Assembly: GCA_948474755.1 (NCBI GenBank)
Contig: CAOLHI010002500.1
Span: 186,001-250,000 of the forward strand
Direction of reading: 5' to 3'
Origin: Ctenosaura bakeri
Lineage: Eukaryota; Chordata; Lepidosauria; Squamata; Iguanidae
Length of the DNA stretch: 64,000 nucleotides
Shown here: positions 11,601-23,428 of the stretch, piece by piece
Position numbering within the stretch: position 1 is the first letter of the stretch
Layout of the letters: each line of letters opens with the position of its first letter
The notes under the pieces: generated by a model
What the model was told of the DNA's origin: nothing
Seen by the model: only the letters and a program-made list of their open reading frames with translations
The model's database searches: none
Made by a program: the position numbers and the translations under genes

Positions 11601-13989
11601 TTCCTTTTTTTAATATGAGACGGCTTCAAAGTCTGGACACACATTTCTAAACTTCACCAGATGCTGCTGAGTCTCTGACTCAATATCTAGGTGTTTTACC
11701 TGTGTAAAACATGTGCAAAATTGGTACACCACAAAACCAGGAGTGAAGGGACAGACTAGGGAGAGATGGCAGGTGCATGCAGTTGAGCTTAGCATGCTAT
11801 TTGAAGCAAGGCAGGGAATGGACTGGAAGCATTACTAATTGTACAAGCTCCAGCAGCAGTAGGACCTGGAAAAAAAATAGTCAACAGAGGTTGCCAAGGA
11901 GACTTCCACAAGCCCTAGCTGCAACATAGCACATGGGAATGTTAAGTATTAGGCCTTCCAGTTCTCTGACTAAAGGGTTAAAGTTTGAGTCTTGTTCCTC
12001 TGCTGCACTCATGGTCATGGTAAATTGTAGGTAGATTTGACCCAGTCAGTGTGATAAGAGACATCTGGCTTGCCTCTCAGTTCCTGTGGGAAACCTGAGA
12101 TTGTTTGGAAAAACATCCCTACAGTAGCCTATAACTGCTGTGAGAAATCACTCACTGGGCTAGCTCCCCTTCATCTCCCCCATTCGCCTGCTTGCCGTTT
12201 TTGCATTTTCACAGCTCTCTCTATCATGCTGTAAGAGGAGAGAGAAGTGCAATGGATTTTACCTAGCTTTCTGATGTCTTTATGTTACTTACCTATGTTA
12301 CTTAAATAAACACTAGTTTAGTTTTGCATCCATACTTTGGCCTCAGCTCTGGACTTTAGTCATTTTGAACCTGTGCTGGTTTTTTGGCATCTGCCTGTTT
12401 TGAAGCCTAGACATTATGTGGGCCATGCTGCCGTACAGCATGTCCCCTGGAATCCACCAACAGGGAAAACTCCCAACAGGTCATCTAAGCTGTTAAGTAA
12501 AGCCACATGGGACGCAGCCCCAAAGGTGAATGAAGAGAACTGATATAATTAGTGGGAACATTCTGGCCACCTCCTCTGCAATTGAAAAATGCACTTTTTT
12601 TTTCTTTCCTAGGCATGGATCAGCACATTACCTGGTTAACTGGGTTTTACTCAGATTCTGGGCCTATTTACTCAGGTTTCCCTATAATCAGCTGATGGAG
12701 AGGCAATTCTGACCCACCTCCCAACCCTTTTCTGCTTGCTTTCATGACATCAGATGGTTTCACCCCCATAACTTCACAAGAGCCTAGCCTTGTGACATCA
12801 CAAGGACTCAATCCATCGTCTCAGGTTTTGTCATAGCAACCTTAATCACAACTTGACCCATCACTAAGAAATTCAATTTTCTGTTCCAAAGAAAGAGTCT
12901 TTACATCATCCATAGGACAGACAGAGCTTGGATCTCAACAGGAGCTACTTCTCCATTGCCAATGAAGTTGAAATCTGATTCTCTGGATTTTACATGTCTT
13001 TGTTCCCCAGTTTCCACATGGCCAAAAAAGGGGAATGACTTCATTGATGTACCTGTAGACCATATTAACTGACAATAGAAAGAATGTCTTAAGACAAAAT
13101 GTAGGCATTTGACTCCAGCATCATCATTTTATCTTCTCTCTTTTTTTTAGCACCTTTGGCTGATGAATAAGCCAGTGGAGTTCAAAAAATTTGTATGATG
13201 CATTTTCCTCTCTGTGTGTGTGTGCACGTGCACATGTGTTTTAGTTAGTCCAACAAAGGTATTGCTGTTCTTTGGATTTGGGATTTTATTGTATATTGCT
13301 ACATCATCAACATGGCTATCTTTGAATATGCATCTTTGATATATTATTTCAACATCCCTTCTAAAAGCACTGTTATTAAAAAGCACTTATAAAAACATTC
13401 TCTGTGATGACAACCAGAACTGCAAGATACAAAAGTAACTCCCTTCCTCTTCATTCCTTCTGTCTTTTGCTTTCTGTACGAAAAGTTTGGAAGAGAAATA
13501 AATCTATGCCCCTGACTACCTCTATCTCTATGTGCCTCTGAATTCCCAAATAGATCTCAAAGTTTCAGATATAACCTGATTCACTTTAAAGAACACCTGC
13601 TTCACTTTGAATGAATCTCAATGAATCTCAATGAAGGAATATCAAAATGCCAAAGTTTGGAAAAGTTACTTTTTGTGGACAACTACCAGAATCCCCCACT
13701 CATCATGGCAAATCTTCTCAGCACAAGTTCTTATGCAAACTCTGTTTTTATAGTAAGTCATACTTCCTATGTGCCTTCCACTGTTACGCTATCCACTTTA
13801 TCAAACATTAATTTCATGTCCTATAATTTGTGTCCAAAAGTCATATATATATATTTACATTTGCATTGTGTGAAATGCCAGGTTCCACCTTGCATGATGC
13901 CTTAACATCTGGCTGAATGCATATATGTATATTTCTACTTAACTATGACTGGAGTAAAAGATTTCTCCAGTCCCAACTTCCATTATGCA
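8640..13989. other. Non-genic AT-rich DNA
   Basis: Five kilobases without a supported gene. Short poly-A/C runs lie near 8,755. Similar phrases (AGGGCACCATG and GGGGCACCATGG) near 11,022 and 11,363 hint at diverged repeats. The segment 12,010-12,340 holds an AATAAA site (12,305) after a C-rich stretch and could be an LTR remnant, but no termini are visible. Confidence 0.45.
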
Positions 13990-13991
13990 CC

Positions 13992-14305
13992 AGTGCAGGG
14001 GTGGAAAAAGTACATCCCTTAGGTATCACATAGCCCTCCAGGGATGTTCTTGTGGCCCTCAATCACTTCAGTTCTCACTTTTTTTCCCTTTAAAAATACA
14101 TATGAATTGTTTCTTCTTGGAAACTCCTGAAACTACCATCAAACTTCAAAATACTGTAGGCTTCTGGTCCCATCAAAACCAAAACAGGACCTTTATCAGT
14201 GTTGTGGGGTTGTTAACTGTTTTCAACAGTTTTCATTGCCTGTGGAGGATCTTAAGTGGAAAAAAGTGCCCTCTGGACTGACTTTAGTTGCCCATGTCTG
14301 CTTTG
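13992..14305. mobile_element. hAT-like non-autonomous element, tentative
   Basis: The left edge CAGGGGTGGAAAA and the right edge TTGCCCATGTCTG are roughly inverted repeats of the CAGGGGTGGGCAA type seen at many hAT MITE ends, and internal phrases resemble 'CCCTCCAGGGATGTTCTTGTGG'-like subterminal sequence. No matching 8-bp duplication was found, so the ends are uncertain. Confidence 0.35.
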
Positions 14306-15689
14306 GTAACTAGAGAAAAAAAATTGCCCAATCTTGACTGAGATATTTTCATTCTAGAGACTTTTGGAACTGAATCCCAAACAATGACAAGGCAACGCTA
14401 TTCACATCAAAGTGAGTCAAAACCTGTCAGATCAGCCTTACATCATCAGGGCAAAGTCTACCACTAAAATGGAATAACCATCTGCCTGTGATTGGGGGCT
14501 CGCCCATATTTGACTGATAGGGTCAGACATCGACAGAACTATGGTCAGACCAGGCTTGTGTTCCTTGACTTGTTATGTTTGGCATTACTTGACAAATTTA
14601 GCAGTCCTGACACTTGTTTTTTTGATGTCAAGAATGTCTCATACCTTGGAGCTACAGAAATGAGATGCATGAGATGAATGGATTGATTTACCTCTTTAAT
14701 ATTTCACAGATTTTACTTTTTGCCTATGCACCAGTGACATTATAAAGCTTCTTCCCAAATTACCCAGTGACACTAAAGGAAAATCTGTTTCTTTATACGC
14801 CGTTCTTAGTTTAATTGGAACACATCAAATCAGTTCTGATGTGTGGGAATGGCATTATAAACAGAATGTTTCAGACATTTCAGTATTTTAAGTGTAGACA
14901 TAAAGTTAAAGTGAGATTTTGCTTTTAAAATGTCCAGGAGATTTGAGGAAAGGTTTAAGACTGAGATAGAAGACAACCTTGTGGTTGCCCTGGAAATTAA
15001 TTGAGCCTCAGAGCACTTTGTTTTAATGCTCAATAACCCAGAGCTTTGGGCATTACTTTTAAAAAGTAATTAGTTATGGTTATAATTCTTTGACTCAAAA
15101 ATATTTCATAAATGACAATTTCAATAGTTGAAAGTAACTACTTTCTTATTTATAAAAATATAACTAAAAAAATTTAAATAATAAAATAAATAACTAAAAT
15201 ATTTATTGTACCACTGGTAGGCTTCTAGGCTTTGATACAAAACCCATTCTACTCCCATCCACCTTGCCATCATCTGAATACCATCAGTAGAGCATATGAC
15301 AGCAGTAGAAGGCAATACTTGAACCATGTGATATCCTTCCTCTGCTATTTAGTCAAGTTTGTATTTTTTAAAAAAATTAAAAGCTACGTTTACAAAATAA
15401 GTCAACAAGTAACAAAGTGGCAGCTACTAGATCCTACATCAATGACATGGTGAATACTTTCTAGATTTTAGTCCAAACTTTGAATTACCCAATGAAGGTA
15501 CTGAAACTTTTTGGAGAAAAAGGTTTAACACTTCAGAGAGTTCTGAGACAGTTCACCTGGAAAACTCAGAAGCCAACCATTGATTTAATATAATGATTTC
15601 TCCATTATGGAGAATAGGAATAAATTATCAGAAGCTAGTAATGTTTGGACTGTTGTAACATTTGGATCACTACAACATGGGCTAGGCAG
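14306..15689. other. Non-genic AT-rich DNA
   Basis: No supported gene. AT-rich patch near 15,140-15,200. Confidence 0.5.
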
Positions 15690-16345
15690 GGCTGCCTTCA
15701 AAAAGTGTAGGAAAACCTCAGTTGGTACAAAGAGCTGTGTTAACAACTGATTATGAAGATCATATAACTCCCTTGCTCCAGCAGCTTTACTGGATGCCAG
15801 CTATTTCTGGGCTCAGTTTAAAGTACTGGTTGTGACAGATAAAGCACTATACAGCTTAGGTCCAGGCTATCTGATAGACCATATTTCCAGATACTAGCCT
15901 GTCTGGCCCCTGAGAGCCACAGGAGTGGCCCTTCTCTTAGTCCCAGGCTTCTCTATCATTGGTGTCCTCATAGTTATGGCTGGTGGAAATATGAAAGAGG
16001 GTCTTCTCAGTGATTATCCCAATACTTTGAAATTCCCTTCCAAGGGAGGCTAAAATTCTTTGCACCACATACTACTGTCCTTCCTTCAGTAGAAGTTGTT
16101 GTTGTTGTTGTTCCGACAATCTTCTAGAACTGAAGGCTTTTAACAAAGGGCTGTAAGTGCTGTTTTGTTTTTAACAGTATTGTGTAACTTTAAAAATCTT
16201 TTCAGAGTGTATGTTTCCAATGTGGCTAATAGTTTGATTTAGTTATAATATTGCCTTTTTGTATTTTTTCAATAGTAATCTTTTTAACATGCAAGCCATC
16301 TTGAGAAAAGGGCAGGATATAAATAAAGAAGATGGTGATGATCAC
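15690..16345 (+). mobile_element. L2/CR1-group LINE, 3' end, decayed
   Basis: Broken translation on the plus strand matches the C-terminal region shared with the copy at 34,606-35,340 (LLQQLYWMPAISGLSLKYW and TDKALYSL phrases in one frame). The 3' end reads GCCATCTTGAGAAAAGGGC then AGGATATAAATAAA followed by GATGGTGATGATG, the typical terminus of this LINE group with a short simple tail. Stops and indels interrupt the reading frame. An internal (TTG)n run lies near 16,096-16,111. The element is 5'-truncated, as is usual for these retrotransposons. Confidence 0.8.
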
Positions 16346-16398
16346 CAGAATCCTCTATGCACTGGATTGCTATATAACCACAGTAGTGACATAGCCAT

Positions 16399-16625
16399 GG
16401 CCCTTTCTGCATCCTACCTCTTCTCAGTGCTGGGGCATGGTGCTCATGCAAACAGCTTCTTGTGAGAGGCCCTAGAGTCCAGGTTTCTTCAGCTCCGCAC
16501 AAGCTTCCCACTCACACAAGAACCCCGCCTCTTCCTTTTGCAGTGCAGCCTGGGACTGTCCCTGAAGCCCTTTCGCAGGGCCCCTCCTTGGTCCAGGGCG
16601 AATTGGAGCAGTGTGAGGTCTGTAG
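16399..16625 (+). mobile_element. GGCC-terminus MITE family, partial copy
   Basis: The left terminus GGCCCTTTCTGCATCCTACC matches the family ends at 38,828 and 41,095, and the internal phrase CTTCCTTTTGCAGTGCAGCC matches the central part of those copies. The expected right terminus is absent; the sequence passes into the unclassified GC-rich segment that follows. No transposase is present, so mobility would depend on a source elsewhere. Confidence 0.6.
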
Positions 16626-17045
16626 ATCTGCACTGCTCCAGCTTCCAAAATGGCAGCTTCCAAAATGGCGGCTCCCGGCTCCCAAAATGGTGGCTTCCAG
16701 TTGGTTGTGGATCCTGACCAACCACTGAAGCTCACCACGCCTAAAGCCTGCCCACAGATCACAGGCTCACATTTGTGTGAGCCTGTGAATCTGCACAAGG
16801 GAGCAGGAATGCAATGGCATGTTCCAGGAAAATAAAGACCTGCTTTTTGCAATCTTTAGAAAACACGCTGGAGGACCACTTGGGGTCGTTTTGGAGCGGA
16901 CTGAGGTGTGGCTGTCTGGTAAGGTGTCCAAGGTGCAGACGACCTCAATGAGAGGACGCACTGCCCCGTTCTAATTGTCTGGTGTGGAAAGGACCTTTGT
17001 CTTCCATGGCCCACACTGGAAACCAGAACCCCTAACATGGGTTTT
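16626..17045. repeat. Unclassified GC-rich repeat-like segment
   Basis: Markedly GC-rich compared with its surroundings. It starts with three to four imperfect tandem units containing CAAAATGG (16,645-16,700), then an inverted pair AGGCTCACA/TGTGAGCCTG near 16,763-16,787, an AATAAAGACCTGC site at 16,832 and a CpG-containing stretch to about 17,045. Overlapping frames on both strands exist because stop codons are rare in GC-rich DNA. It looks like an inserted element, but I recognise no family. Confidence 0.45.
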
Positions 17046-17364
17046 AAAGAATTAACCAATTAAAGATTTTGTTTATTTGTTTTTTTTGTTTTTTTGTTTT
17101 GTTTTTTTGAAAGACTGGAAACTATCTTTGGACCTTTAGTGCAATAAAAAAAAATCTAACAATTTAATAATTTGTGGATATGTTTATTAGTAACCCTAGT
17201 AAGTTTACTTAGGTGGCTCTGTAATGGTAGAATAATATTTTGTCTTTCTTATCTTCTCTTTCTCATTATAGTTTGGGGGTGGGTGGATCAGAGCCCCTTT
17301 CTGTTTTAGTAACTTAGTGTTTAGTTAATTAATAAGTTGCTTTATGCCTTTCCATGGGACATCA

Positions 17365-17773
17365 TCATCCTGTACTGAGGATAGGAGAACGATGGCACCC
17401 AGACAATGCTTATGCATAATGTTGTCATGATCCGATTGTTCTCCCATCTCCGGGAGGCACAATTGTACCACAAATCATTGATGGGTTTTACCCATCAATG
17501 ACCGATGATCACGCAGCTCTCTTACCACTTTTTCACACTTACCTTAGGTGCAGAGACCTTCCAAGTGCAATGGCTGCAATTCCTGTCTCAGCGCAGCCTG
17601 GGACAGTGCCCGGCTGCACTGCAGAAGGAAGAGGTGGCACCATTACGCTTCCTCCATTCATGGAGGCAGCCAGAGCGGAGAGGAGCACTCCTGTCACACT
17701 TCCCTCCTGTCACACACCCCTATCAAGATCCCCGTGGGATGCAACCAGGATCCAGTAAGATGCAAAAAGGGCC
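17365..17773 (-). mobile_element. GGCC-terminus MITE family, inverted copy
   Basis: The right edge ATGCAAAAAGGGCC is the family terminus in reverse, followed by TAA. CACTTACCTTAGGTGCAGAG and GCGCAGCCTGGGACAGTGCC match the internal ACAAGGTAAGTGTG and CAGCCTGGG blocks of other members. The far end resembles the corresponding part of the 20,359 copy in reverse (ATTGATGGGTTTTACCCATC hairpin, TTATGCATAATG), but its outermost terminus is not clear. No coding capacity. Confidence 0.7.
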
Positions 17774-17937
17774 TAATAGTGAGTTAGTGTTTAGTGTTTT
17801 TTGTTCACTATTTTAGTTTTAGTACTATCAATTACTTTTAGGATTGTGTTTTAATTTTAGTCTATGTTAACGGTGTTCATTGATGCTTATGTTATTTTCT
17901 GTTAAAGCTGATAAATATTTTTTTTTAAAAAAATAGC

Positions 17938-17957
17938 ATATATATATATATATATAT
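17938..17957. repeat. (TA)n microsatellite
   Basis: About ten uninterrupted TA units following an A/T-rich tract. Confidence 0.95.
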
Positions 17958-18149
17958 TGCTTGGCAAGAAAAAGTCAATACAGATACTACAGAATGTTGG
18001 GAAGATAATAAGCAGCAAGGTCTGTATCTCCATCAGTAGTAATCAAACCCATTTTGCTATAGTCCTGGAGTATGACACTGGTGGAAATAACAGGCATTAT
18101 GTGTCAAGCTCTACATGCCAAAACAATATTGGCACTATTAGAAATTTTT

Positions 18150-18330
18150 AAGGACAAATATGTGAGTGACATCAAAGTAATTAATAGCATTTGTGCTAAT
18201 GGCAGCTTTCAGGGTAATGGGAAAGTACAGAGCTTTTAACATTGAACTGCTGCCATATAGAGCTCTGGCAAATAACTAGGGCAGAAAAATTGCCATATCC
18301 ACTTAAATTAGTTAAAGGAAAACCTAATGT
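18150..18330. promoter_or_regulatory. Candidate conserved non-coding block
   Basis: A TCF/LEF-like ATCAAAG (18,171-18,177) directly abuts a homeodomain-type TAATTAAT (18,178-18,185), followed by GCTAATGGC and GGTAATGGG. The sequence is free of repeat hallmarks. The regulatory role is inferred only from motif clustering; short motifs occur by chance in AT-rich DNA. Confidence 0.22.
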
Positions 18331-19550
18331 ATTTGATATTTCTGTAACATGTTGAGATTCCATCTTATATACAAATCAGAGACATGAGCTGCATCAGAGC
18401 CTTTGCCTTAGATTATGAAGAAGAAATTAAAGGCATATAGTCAATATAGAGAATTATGCAGAAAATACCAAAACTGCAAACAGCTATTGCTCGCATTTTT
18501 TTTTAACCTGTAAAGGGAGGAAAAAACATTTTAAAAAACACCACCTTCTGTCAACAGCTATGACATAACTATCTTCTTTTTGTTTTTTCCTCTTTTGCAT
18601 GTGTATTTGTTATTTCTTCACTTTAAACATTTAATTTCAATAATTTAAAATGATAGATACATATATATTTATCTCTGTCTCCCATCCACCTCTCTTTTGC
18701 ATGTGTATGTATGTATATATGTATGCAAGAGGACTATAGCATCATAACAGTGATGTCCACCTTGTCTTTATTTATTCTTGATGTTACTGTTAAATACGTA
18801 TACTGCTTGACCCTCACTGTTGAAGGGCATTTTTGACTCAACAATGACTTCATCCAATTTGGTTCAGACTGAAGTGTTAAGAACAGCCTCTAATAAGGAG
18901 CAGGGAGGATATTCTAGATCAGTGATACTCAAGGTGGTTGTCCCTGGACTAATGCTGGTCCACAAACTGTTGGGTGGTAATCTATGGAGAGCTTTCAGGA
19001 AGGAAAGAAATAGTTGTAGACAGTAAGCACAAATACGAAACCAGTCCCTGATACATTACTTAAAAAATTGCTGGTCCCACATACAAGATAGCATGGGAAG
19101 ACTAGTCTAGGTCTTCGTTATAACAAAAACAACTACAGAAGGGAGTTCATAACATTTTTTAATATCCCCCTATATAACGGTAGCATAACAAACTTCAAAT
19201 TGGGGGGGGGATATAATCTCTGTGGAGGCATTTTACGCTATTCGGTTCTTTTCAAAGTTAAATTGTCAATAGATGTTTAAAACAGTATATCCCACATTCC
19301 CTTTCTTTAACTCAATGTCATTATTGTTTATTGCAGTCACAGATGAAGACCAATATACTACGAAAGTTAAAAAGTTGTATTAAAATTAAACCATTAAGTC
19401 ATGCTAAAATCAAACTATCAAAAAAATTAAGCCATTATACAACTGCATACATAATTTACAACAAGTGTTTTAAAAAAACAAACAAAACAGTATGGATTGT
19501 GTCCATTTGGTTTCCTCCACTGTTCTTGGGTCCAATTAAAGCTTCTCTAA

Positions 19551-19729
19551 GTCCATTTCCGCACTAGACTGTTATAGCGCTGTGATTCCACTTTCAACAT
19601 CCGATGGAATCCTGGGGTTTGCAGTTTCGGGAGGGGTGCCTGGCCCCTCCTGAAACTGCAAACCCCAGGATTCCATCAGATGTGGAAAGTGGAATCACAG
19701 CGCTATAACTGTCTAGTGAGGAAATGGCC
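19551..19729. mobile_element. Palindromic MITE, loopless form (copy A)
   Basis: A 179-bp fold-back: two arms of about 89 bases are inverted copies with only a few mismatches. Termini are GTCCATTTCCGCACTAG and its partner ending AAATGGCC. TAA flanks both sides (19,548-19,550 and 19,730-19,732), a 3-bp target-site duplication, which suits PIF/Harbinger-like transposition. No protein is encoded. The arms share sequence with four other intact copies in the window. Confidence 0.88.
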
Positions 19730-20358
19730 TAAGTGGAATGGGAGGGGTATGTTTTAAGCAATTTGCCCTCTCCTCTGTAGTTTCCTGATCCAACTCCCAC
19801 ACTGTGCTGAAAAGTCCTCCAGAGGTTCTGCCAGCAGAAAAGGGAACTGAAACTGGTTACAGTCCAATAGAAAAATGCTAAAAACTTTTCAGAAAAAAGT
19901 CACATAAATACATAACAAAATCCACTATAGTACCAGGTGCAAACAATTGTGAAAAATGTAGTGTCTTCAGTAGATGTATTCCTTGGTCCAGGCCGAGTTT
20001 TCTAGAATGTCATGGACTAGGTATAGATAGTTCACCCCATGTGGATTTGGACATTGATGGAACTACAGAACAACAAAGCCCATCTACTTTAACTATGTGA
20101 ACATCTACAGGCCTTTAAAAACAACAAACAACAACCAAAAACCCAAGCTTGATCCTAAACTCTGCTCAGGGTAGCTAAAACAGCACATGCCATTCGGAAA
20201 CATAGGAAAAACGATACAGTAGGCTTTACCAATCTAATATTCAGTTCAAAACACTTTTATGGAAGCAAAATTTAGTTTGCTATAATAATTAGTGCAAAGT
20301 TAACCACTTGTATAAATGAGACTTAAAAGCAGAACTTGGAAGTGTTATAAGTAACATA

Positions 20359-20745
20359 GGCCCCTTTTTGCACCTTACCTGGTTGTGGAAACATCTAGTG
20401 TGGGTCCCAGTTTCGACTCTGCTGGGAGGGGAATGTGACAGGAACATTCTTCTCTGCACTGGCTACCTCTATGTTTCAGGAAGCACTTCTTCCCAAGGCA
20501 GCACAGTTGGGAAGTTTCCCAGACTGTACTGGGGCAAGAAGTACAGCCATTGCACTTCCAGGGCCTCCACAGACAAGGTAAGTCCATGATGGTGACACGA
20601 TTGCTGGACATTGACAGGGAAAACCTCTCAATGACTTGCAGCGTGACTGCACCACCTGGGGATGGGAGAAGGACAGGAGCGTGATGTCATCATGCATAAA
20701 CATCATCATGGTCTTGTCTTTCTCCTGTCCCTATGGTGGGTTGAG
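20359..20745 (+). mobile_element. GGCC-terminus MITE family copy, right end decayed
   Basis: Begins GGCCCCTTTTTGCACCTTACC after ATA. Internal AGACTGTACTGGGGCAAGAA and ACAGACAAGGTAAGT correspond to the central and GGTAAGT blocks of the 38,828 copy. The distal half aligns in reverse with 17,365-17,500. The right terminal inverted repeat cannot be found, so the 3' limit is approximate. Confidence 0.65.
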
Positions 20746-20868
20746 AGGAAGGAGTGGAAAGAGATTTAGTTAAGTGTAGCTAGCTCCTTTTAAGCCAATG
20801 AAGGTGCAATGAGGTTACATCTCAAAAGTAACATAAAGAGGAAGAATATCTAATGATGTAACTATTAA

Positions 20869-21069
20869 GGGTTTCTCATGGTGCAGTGGTTAGAATGTTG
20901 GGCTATGGACCTTGGAGACCAGGCTTTGATTCCCCTCTTGGCCATGGAAACCCACTGAGTGACCTTGGGTGCATCACACACTCTCGGCCCCAGAAAACCC
21001 TGTGAAGGGTTCACCTTAGAGTTGCCATAAATCAGAAACAATTTGAAGGCACACAATAACAAGAAGAAG
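20869..21069 (+). mobile_element. tRNA-headed SINE, short form
   Basis: The head contains a tRNA-like promoter: GTGCAGTGGTTAGAATGTTG (A-box region) and a degenerate B box around AGGCTTTGATTCCCC. The body has CCACTGAGTGACCTTGGGTG and the 3' part GTTGCCATAAATCAGAAACA then GAAGGCACACAATAACAAG. Compared with the 39,540 copy it lacks about 40 internal bases between the GGCCCCAG and AAAACCC phrases. Transcription by RNA polymerase III and LINE-assisted copying are known for such SINEs; this copy looks aged. Confidence 0.9.
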
Positions 21070-21879
21070 TTACTTTCAAACATTTATTTTAAAATGTATT
21101 TTTAAGGTTATTTTATCAGAAATTTTTCATGTTTTATTTCCTTCTCTTATCAATGGAAAAGGCTTTCTCTCCTCAAAAATGTAACAGAAAGTGATGGAAA
21201 AGTAACAACCAGTGCAACAAGCAACATAGCAAGTTGTCTTTTCACCTCCAGAAGGAGTGATGGCAATGGGTTACATTTTTAACAACAACAAAAATCCTTT
21301 TATAAAAAGTAACTTTCTAAGCTCTAAAAAATTATCTTCTAAGCTCAATAATAGCTCCTAGAGATACTTGTCAAATATGATATTGACATTTCAAGGGGCA
21401 CTCAATACTAAATGTTTTAACACTATCAACAAAATTGTTAGTATTTAGTAATTATTGCTTACTATAATAGAACATTTGCTATCACTGTAACACTTCAAAT
21501 GAAACTTTTCCTGTCGCTTCTTTTGGAGGTAGGCATATTCATTAAAAAGTTATATCACCTTTGAGTCTCAACATGATTTATATCATAAGACATCTCAAAG
21601 TTACTTAAAACAATAAGTATACATTTATTTGGGGCAGTCATTTAAACAGAATGCATTGGTACTGGGAGGATACTGAACCTGAGCTCCATTTTGTTTGCTT
21701 TTGTTTCACTGTATTACTTTGTAGGGACAGACTGTTTGCTTTAATCTTATTTAGAACATTGCTCCCCAAGAGCTTAGCATTCCAGAACTGACAATAGGAA
21801 CTGGAGAGCCCAGAAATAAACAAAAATCTATTAAAACTGTCTGAATGTCACTCCCAAAGCCCTCCTTTGCCAGCAAGCT

Positions 21880-22075
21880 TTCATTATGGCATCTGTTGGC
21901 TGCCCAGAATGTAATCTCCTTGGCTCTCAAGGATGGCATTATAGGGAAATGAACTGTTCATGCACGAACAGTCTAACAAAAGTAATTTATGCAATTACAG
22001 TTTGCAAAACATTGGAAGCAATTAGTTATCTGCTGAAGAGCTGGCGTGCCACCTGTACTTTTTCAGTTCATTATT
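21880..22075. promoter_or_regulatory. Candidate conserved non-coding block
   Basis: Contains GTAATTTATGCAATTAC (21,982-21,998), an inverted pair GTAATT/AATTAC around a C/EBP- or PAR-bZIP-like TTATGCAAT core, and an everted pair CTGTTC/GAACAG (21,954-21,971) resembling steroid-receptor half sites. CAATTAGTTA follows at about 22,019. The dense symmetrical motifs suggest an enhancer, but this is inference from sequence only. Confidence 0.28.
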
Positions 22076-22189
22076 TTTTTAAAAAAAAATTATTTAAAAT
22101 TTCCTCACGTTATTGGAAAACCTTAGCTAATGACAAGTGGCTGTTGAGCATACTTCCCCCCTTTACAATTTTAACATAAGTGAACTTGT

Positions 22190-22390
22190 ATTGTGAAATG
22201 TCACCGTTGTGTGTTCTCCCACATCACTAGCACAGCCAGTGCTGTGATCAGAGAAAGAGAACATCACGGTATTGTTAGAGAAAGAAATTGCATTCAGTGC
22301 TATGGAGGAAAGATGGAGAACAAGTCATGTGTCTGTTGTATTTCCCAGCTGCCATCCATTTTGGAGAACCCATTGTGCCGGTAGCTAGCT
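22190..22390. promoter_or_regulatory. Candidate conserved non-coding block
   Basis: Moderately complex, repeat-free sequence adjoining the previous candidate, with GCACAGCCAGTGCTGTGATC (imperfect inverted symmetry) and CCAGCTGCC. The open frame on the plus strand is short and shows no known domain. Support is weak. Confidence 0.18.
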
Positions 22391-22937
22391 ACATAGAATT
22401 TCACTTCAGCCATCTGCTCTCAATACTGCAATCATTGGTGTGGTTATAGTTTCAGTTCATTTCTGATAAGAATTAATCAACATTCATGCAATTCATTGTA
22501 TCCAGGATGGAAAGAACTTAAAATTAAATAAAAATGAAAGTGGGAGAAATCAGAACTGATAGAGTCATCTGTCCTGGGCCCAGTCTTTCAGTGTCTAATT
22601 CTTCAAAGCCTGTGTTTGAATCACTGCACATTCAGATATGTTAGTGCTGAGTTGGCTTTGGAATGCTAAATTTGAATGGAAGTTCAAATGTCAAAAGGTG
22701 TTTATTACCATTACAACTATAGGTTTTTTAAAAAACTTTCTCATTCCTCTAAATCAACTAAAATAATTGATATACACATATATACACCAGAATGGATTGC
22801 ATTCATCAGCATGAAATACAGCATCAGTCAGTGTGATAATGGGGCTTCCCATTATCTAGACTTGTCTGAAGGGGGATACTTCCCTCTTCAGGTAAACCAA
22901 GGGTTAATGAGATCTTGGGATTAGATTACATTTTTAC

Positions 22938-23428
22938 TGTGGGTCAGCCTCACAGGTCATGGGGGGAGAATTACCCAATCAAGGGGAAAAGAGGTGAGCA
23001 TCTTCGAGATGCTTCAAAGGAGAAGTTATAAAAATCCTTGAGAGGCCATGTGGCAGAGAGACAACAAAGGAACCTCCTGGAGATGGGATCTGTGCCAGTC
23101 GTAGACTGCAGGCCCTGGGCCTCACCTCCTGGCCTCATTCCTCTCTTAGACCATCTAAGCCTGTGAACCCAAATGGGAGTAACTAGAATAAGGTAATTAG
23201 TCATGTTAGGGCTTTTTATTATTTTGGAGGTTGGCTGATCTTAAAGAATGTATCTTTTTTTATAACTACTTGTAACTTAAGCATACCTTGGAGGGGGGAT
23301 CCTCTCATGTGTAATATTATCTTGCTTATTTGCATGCCTTGAAATAAATGCTTTTCTGTAAAATCTCTGTTTCCTCTCCATTCCCACACCATTCTTCGGC
23401 ACACACTAGATAGAACTTCTCTCACTCA
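22938..23428 (+). mobile_element. Solo LTR-like segment, tentative
   Basis: Begins TGTGGGTCAGCC and can end at CTCACTCA. In between are a TATA-type box (TTATAAAAA, 23,026), a GC-richer transcribed-like stretch, and an AATAAA signal at 23,343-23,348 followed by a U5-like tail. This order is that of a retrotransposon LTR. No target-site duplication, primer-binding site or internal region was found, so the boundaries and the call are tentative. Confidence 0.35.

Larger units (their letters stand above)
17774..19550. other. Non-genic AT-rich DNA with one regulatory candidate
   Basis: Contains a TA dinucleotide run at 17,938-17,957 and the candidate conserved block at 18,150-18,330 listed separately. 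Otherwise no supported gene or element. Confidence 0.5.
21070..22937. other. Non-genic DNA with regulatory candidates
   Basis: No supported gene. The part 21,860-22,560 is conspicuously free of repeat signatures and motif-rich; two candidate blocks are listed separately. Confidence 0.5.

Noticed and set aside
12010..12340. Possible LTR (AATAAA at about 12,305 after a C-rich stretch)
   Set aside because: No TG/CA termini, TATA box or target duplication could be located.
16472..16852. Overlapping open frames on both strands (up to 126 codons)
   Set aside because: They lie in GC-rich mobile-element sequence where stops are rare; none shows a domain.
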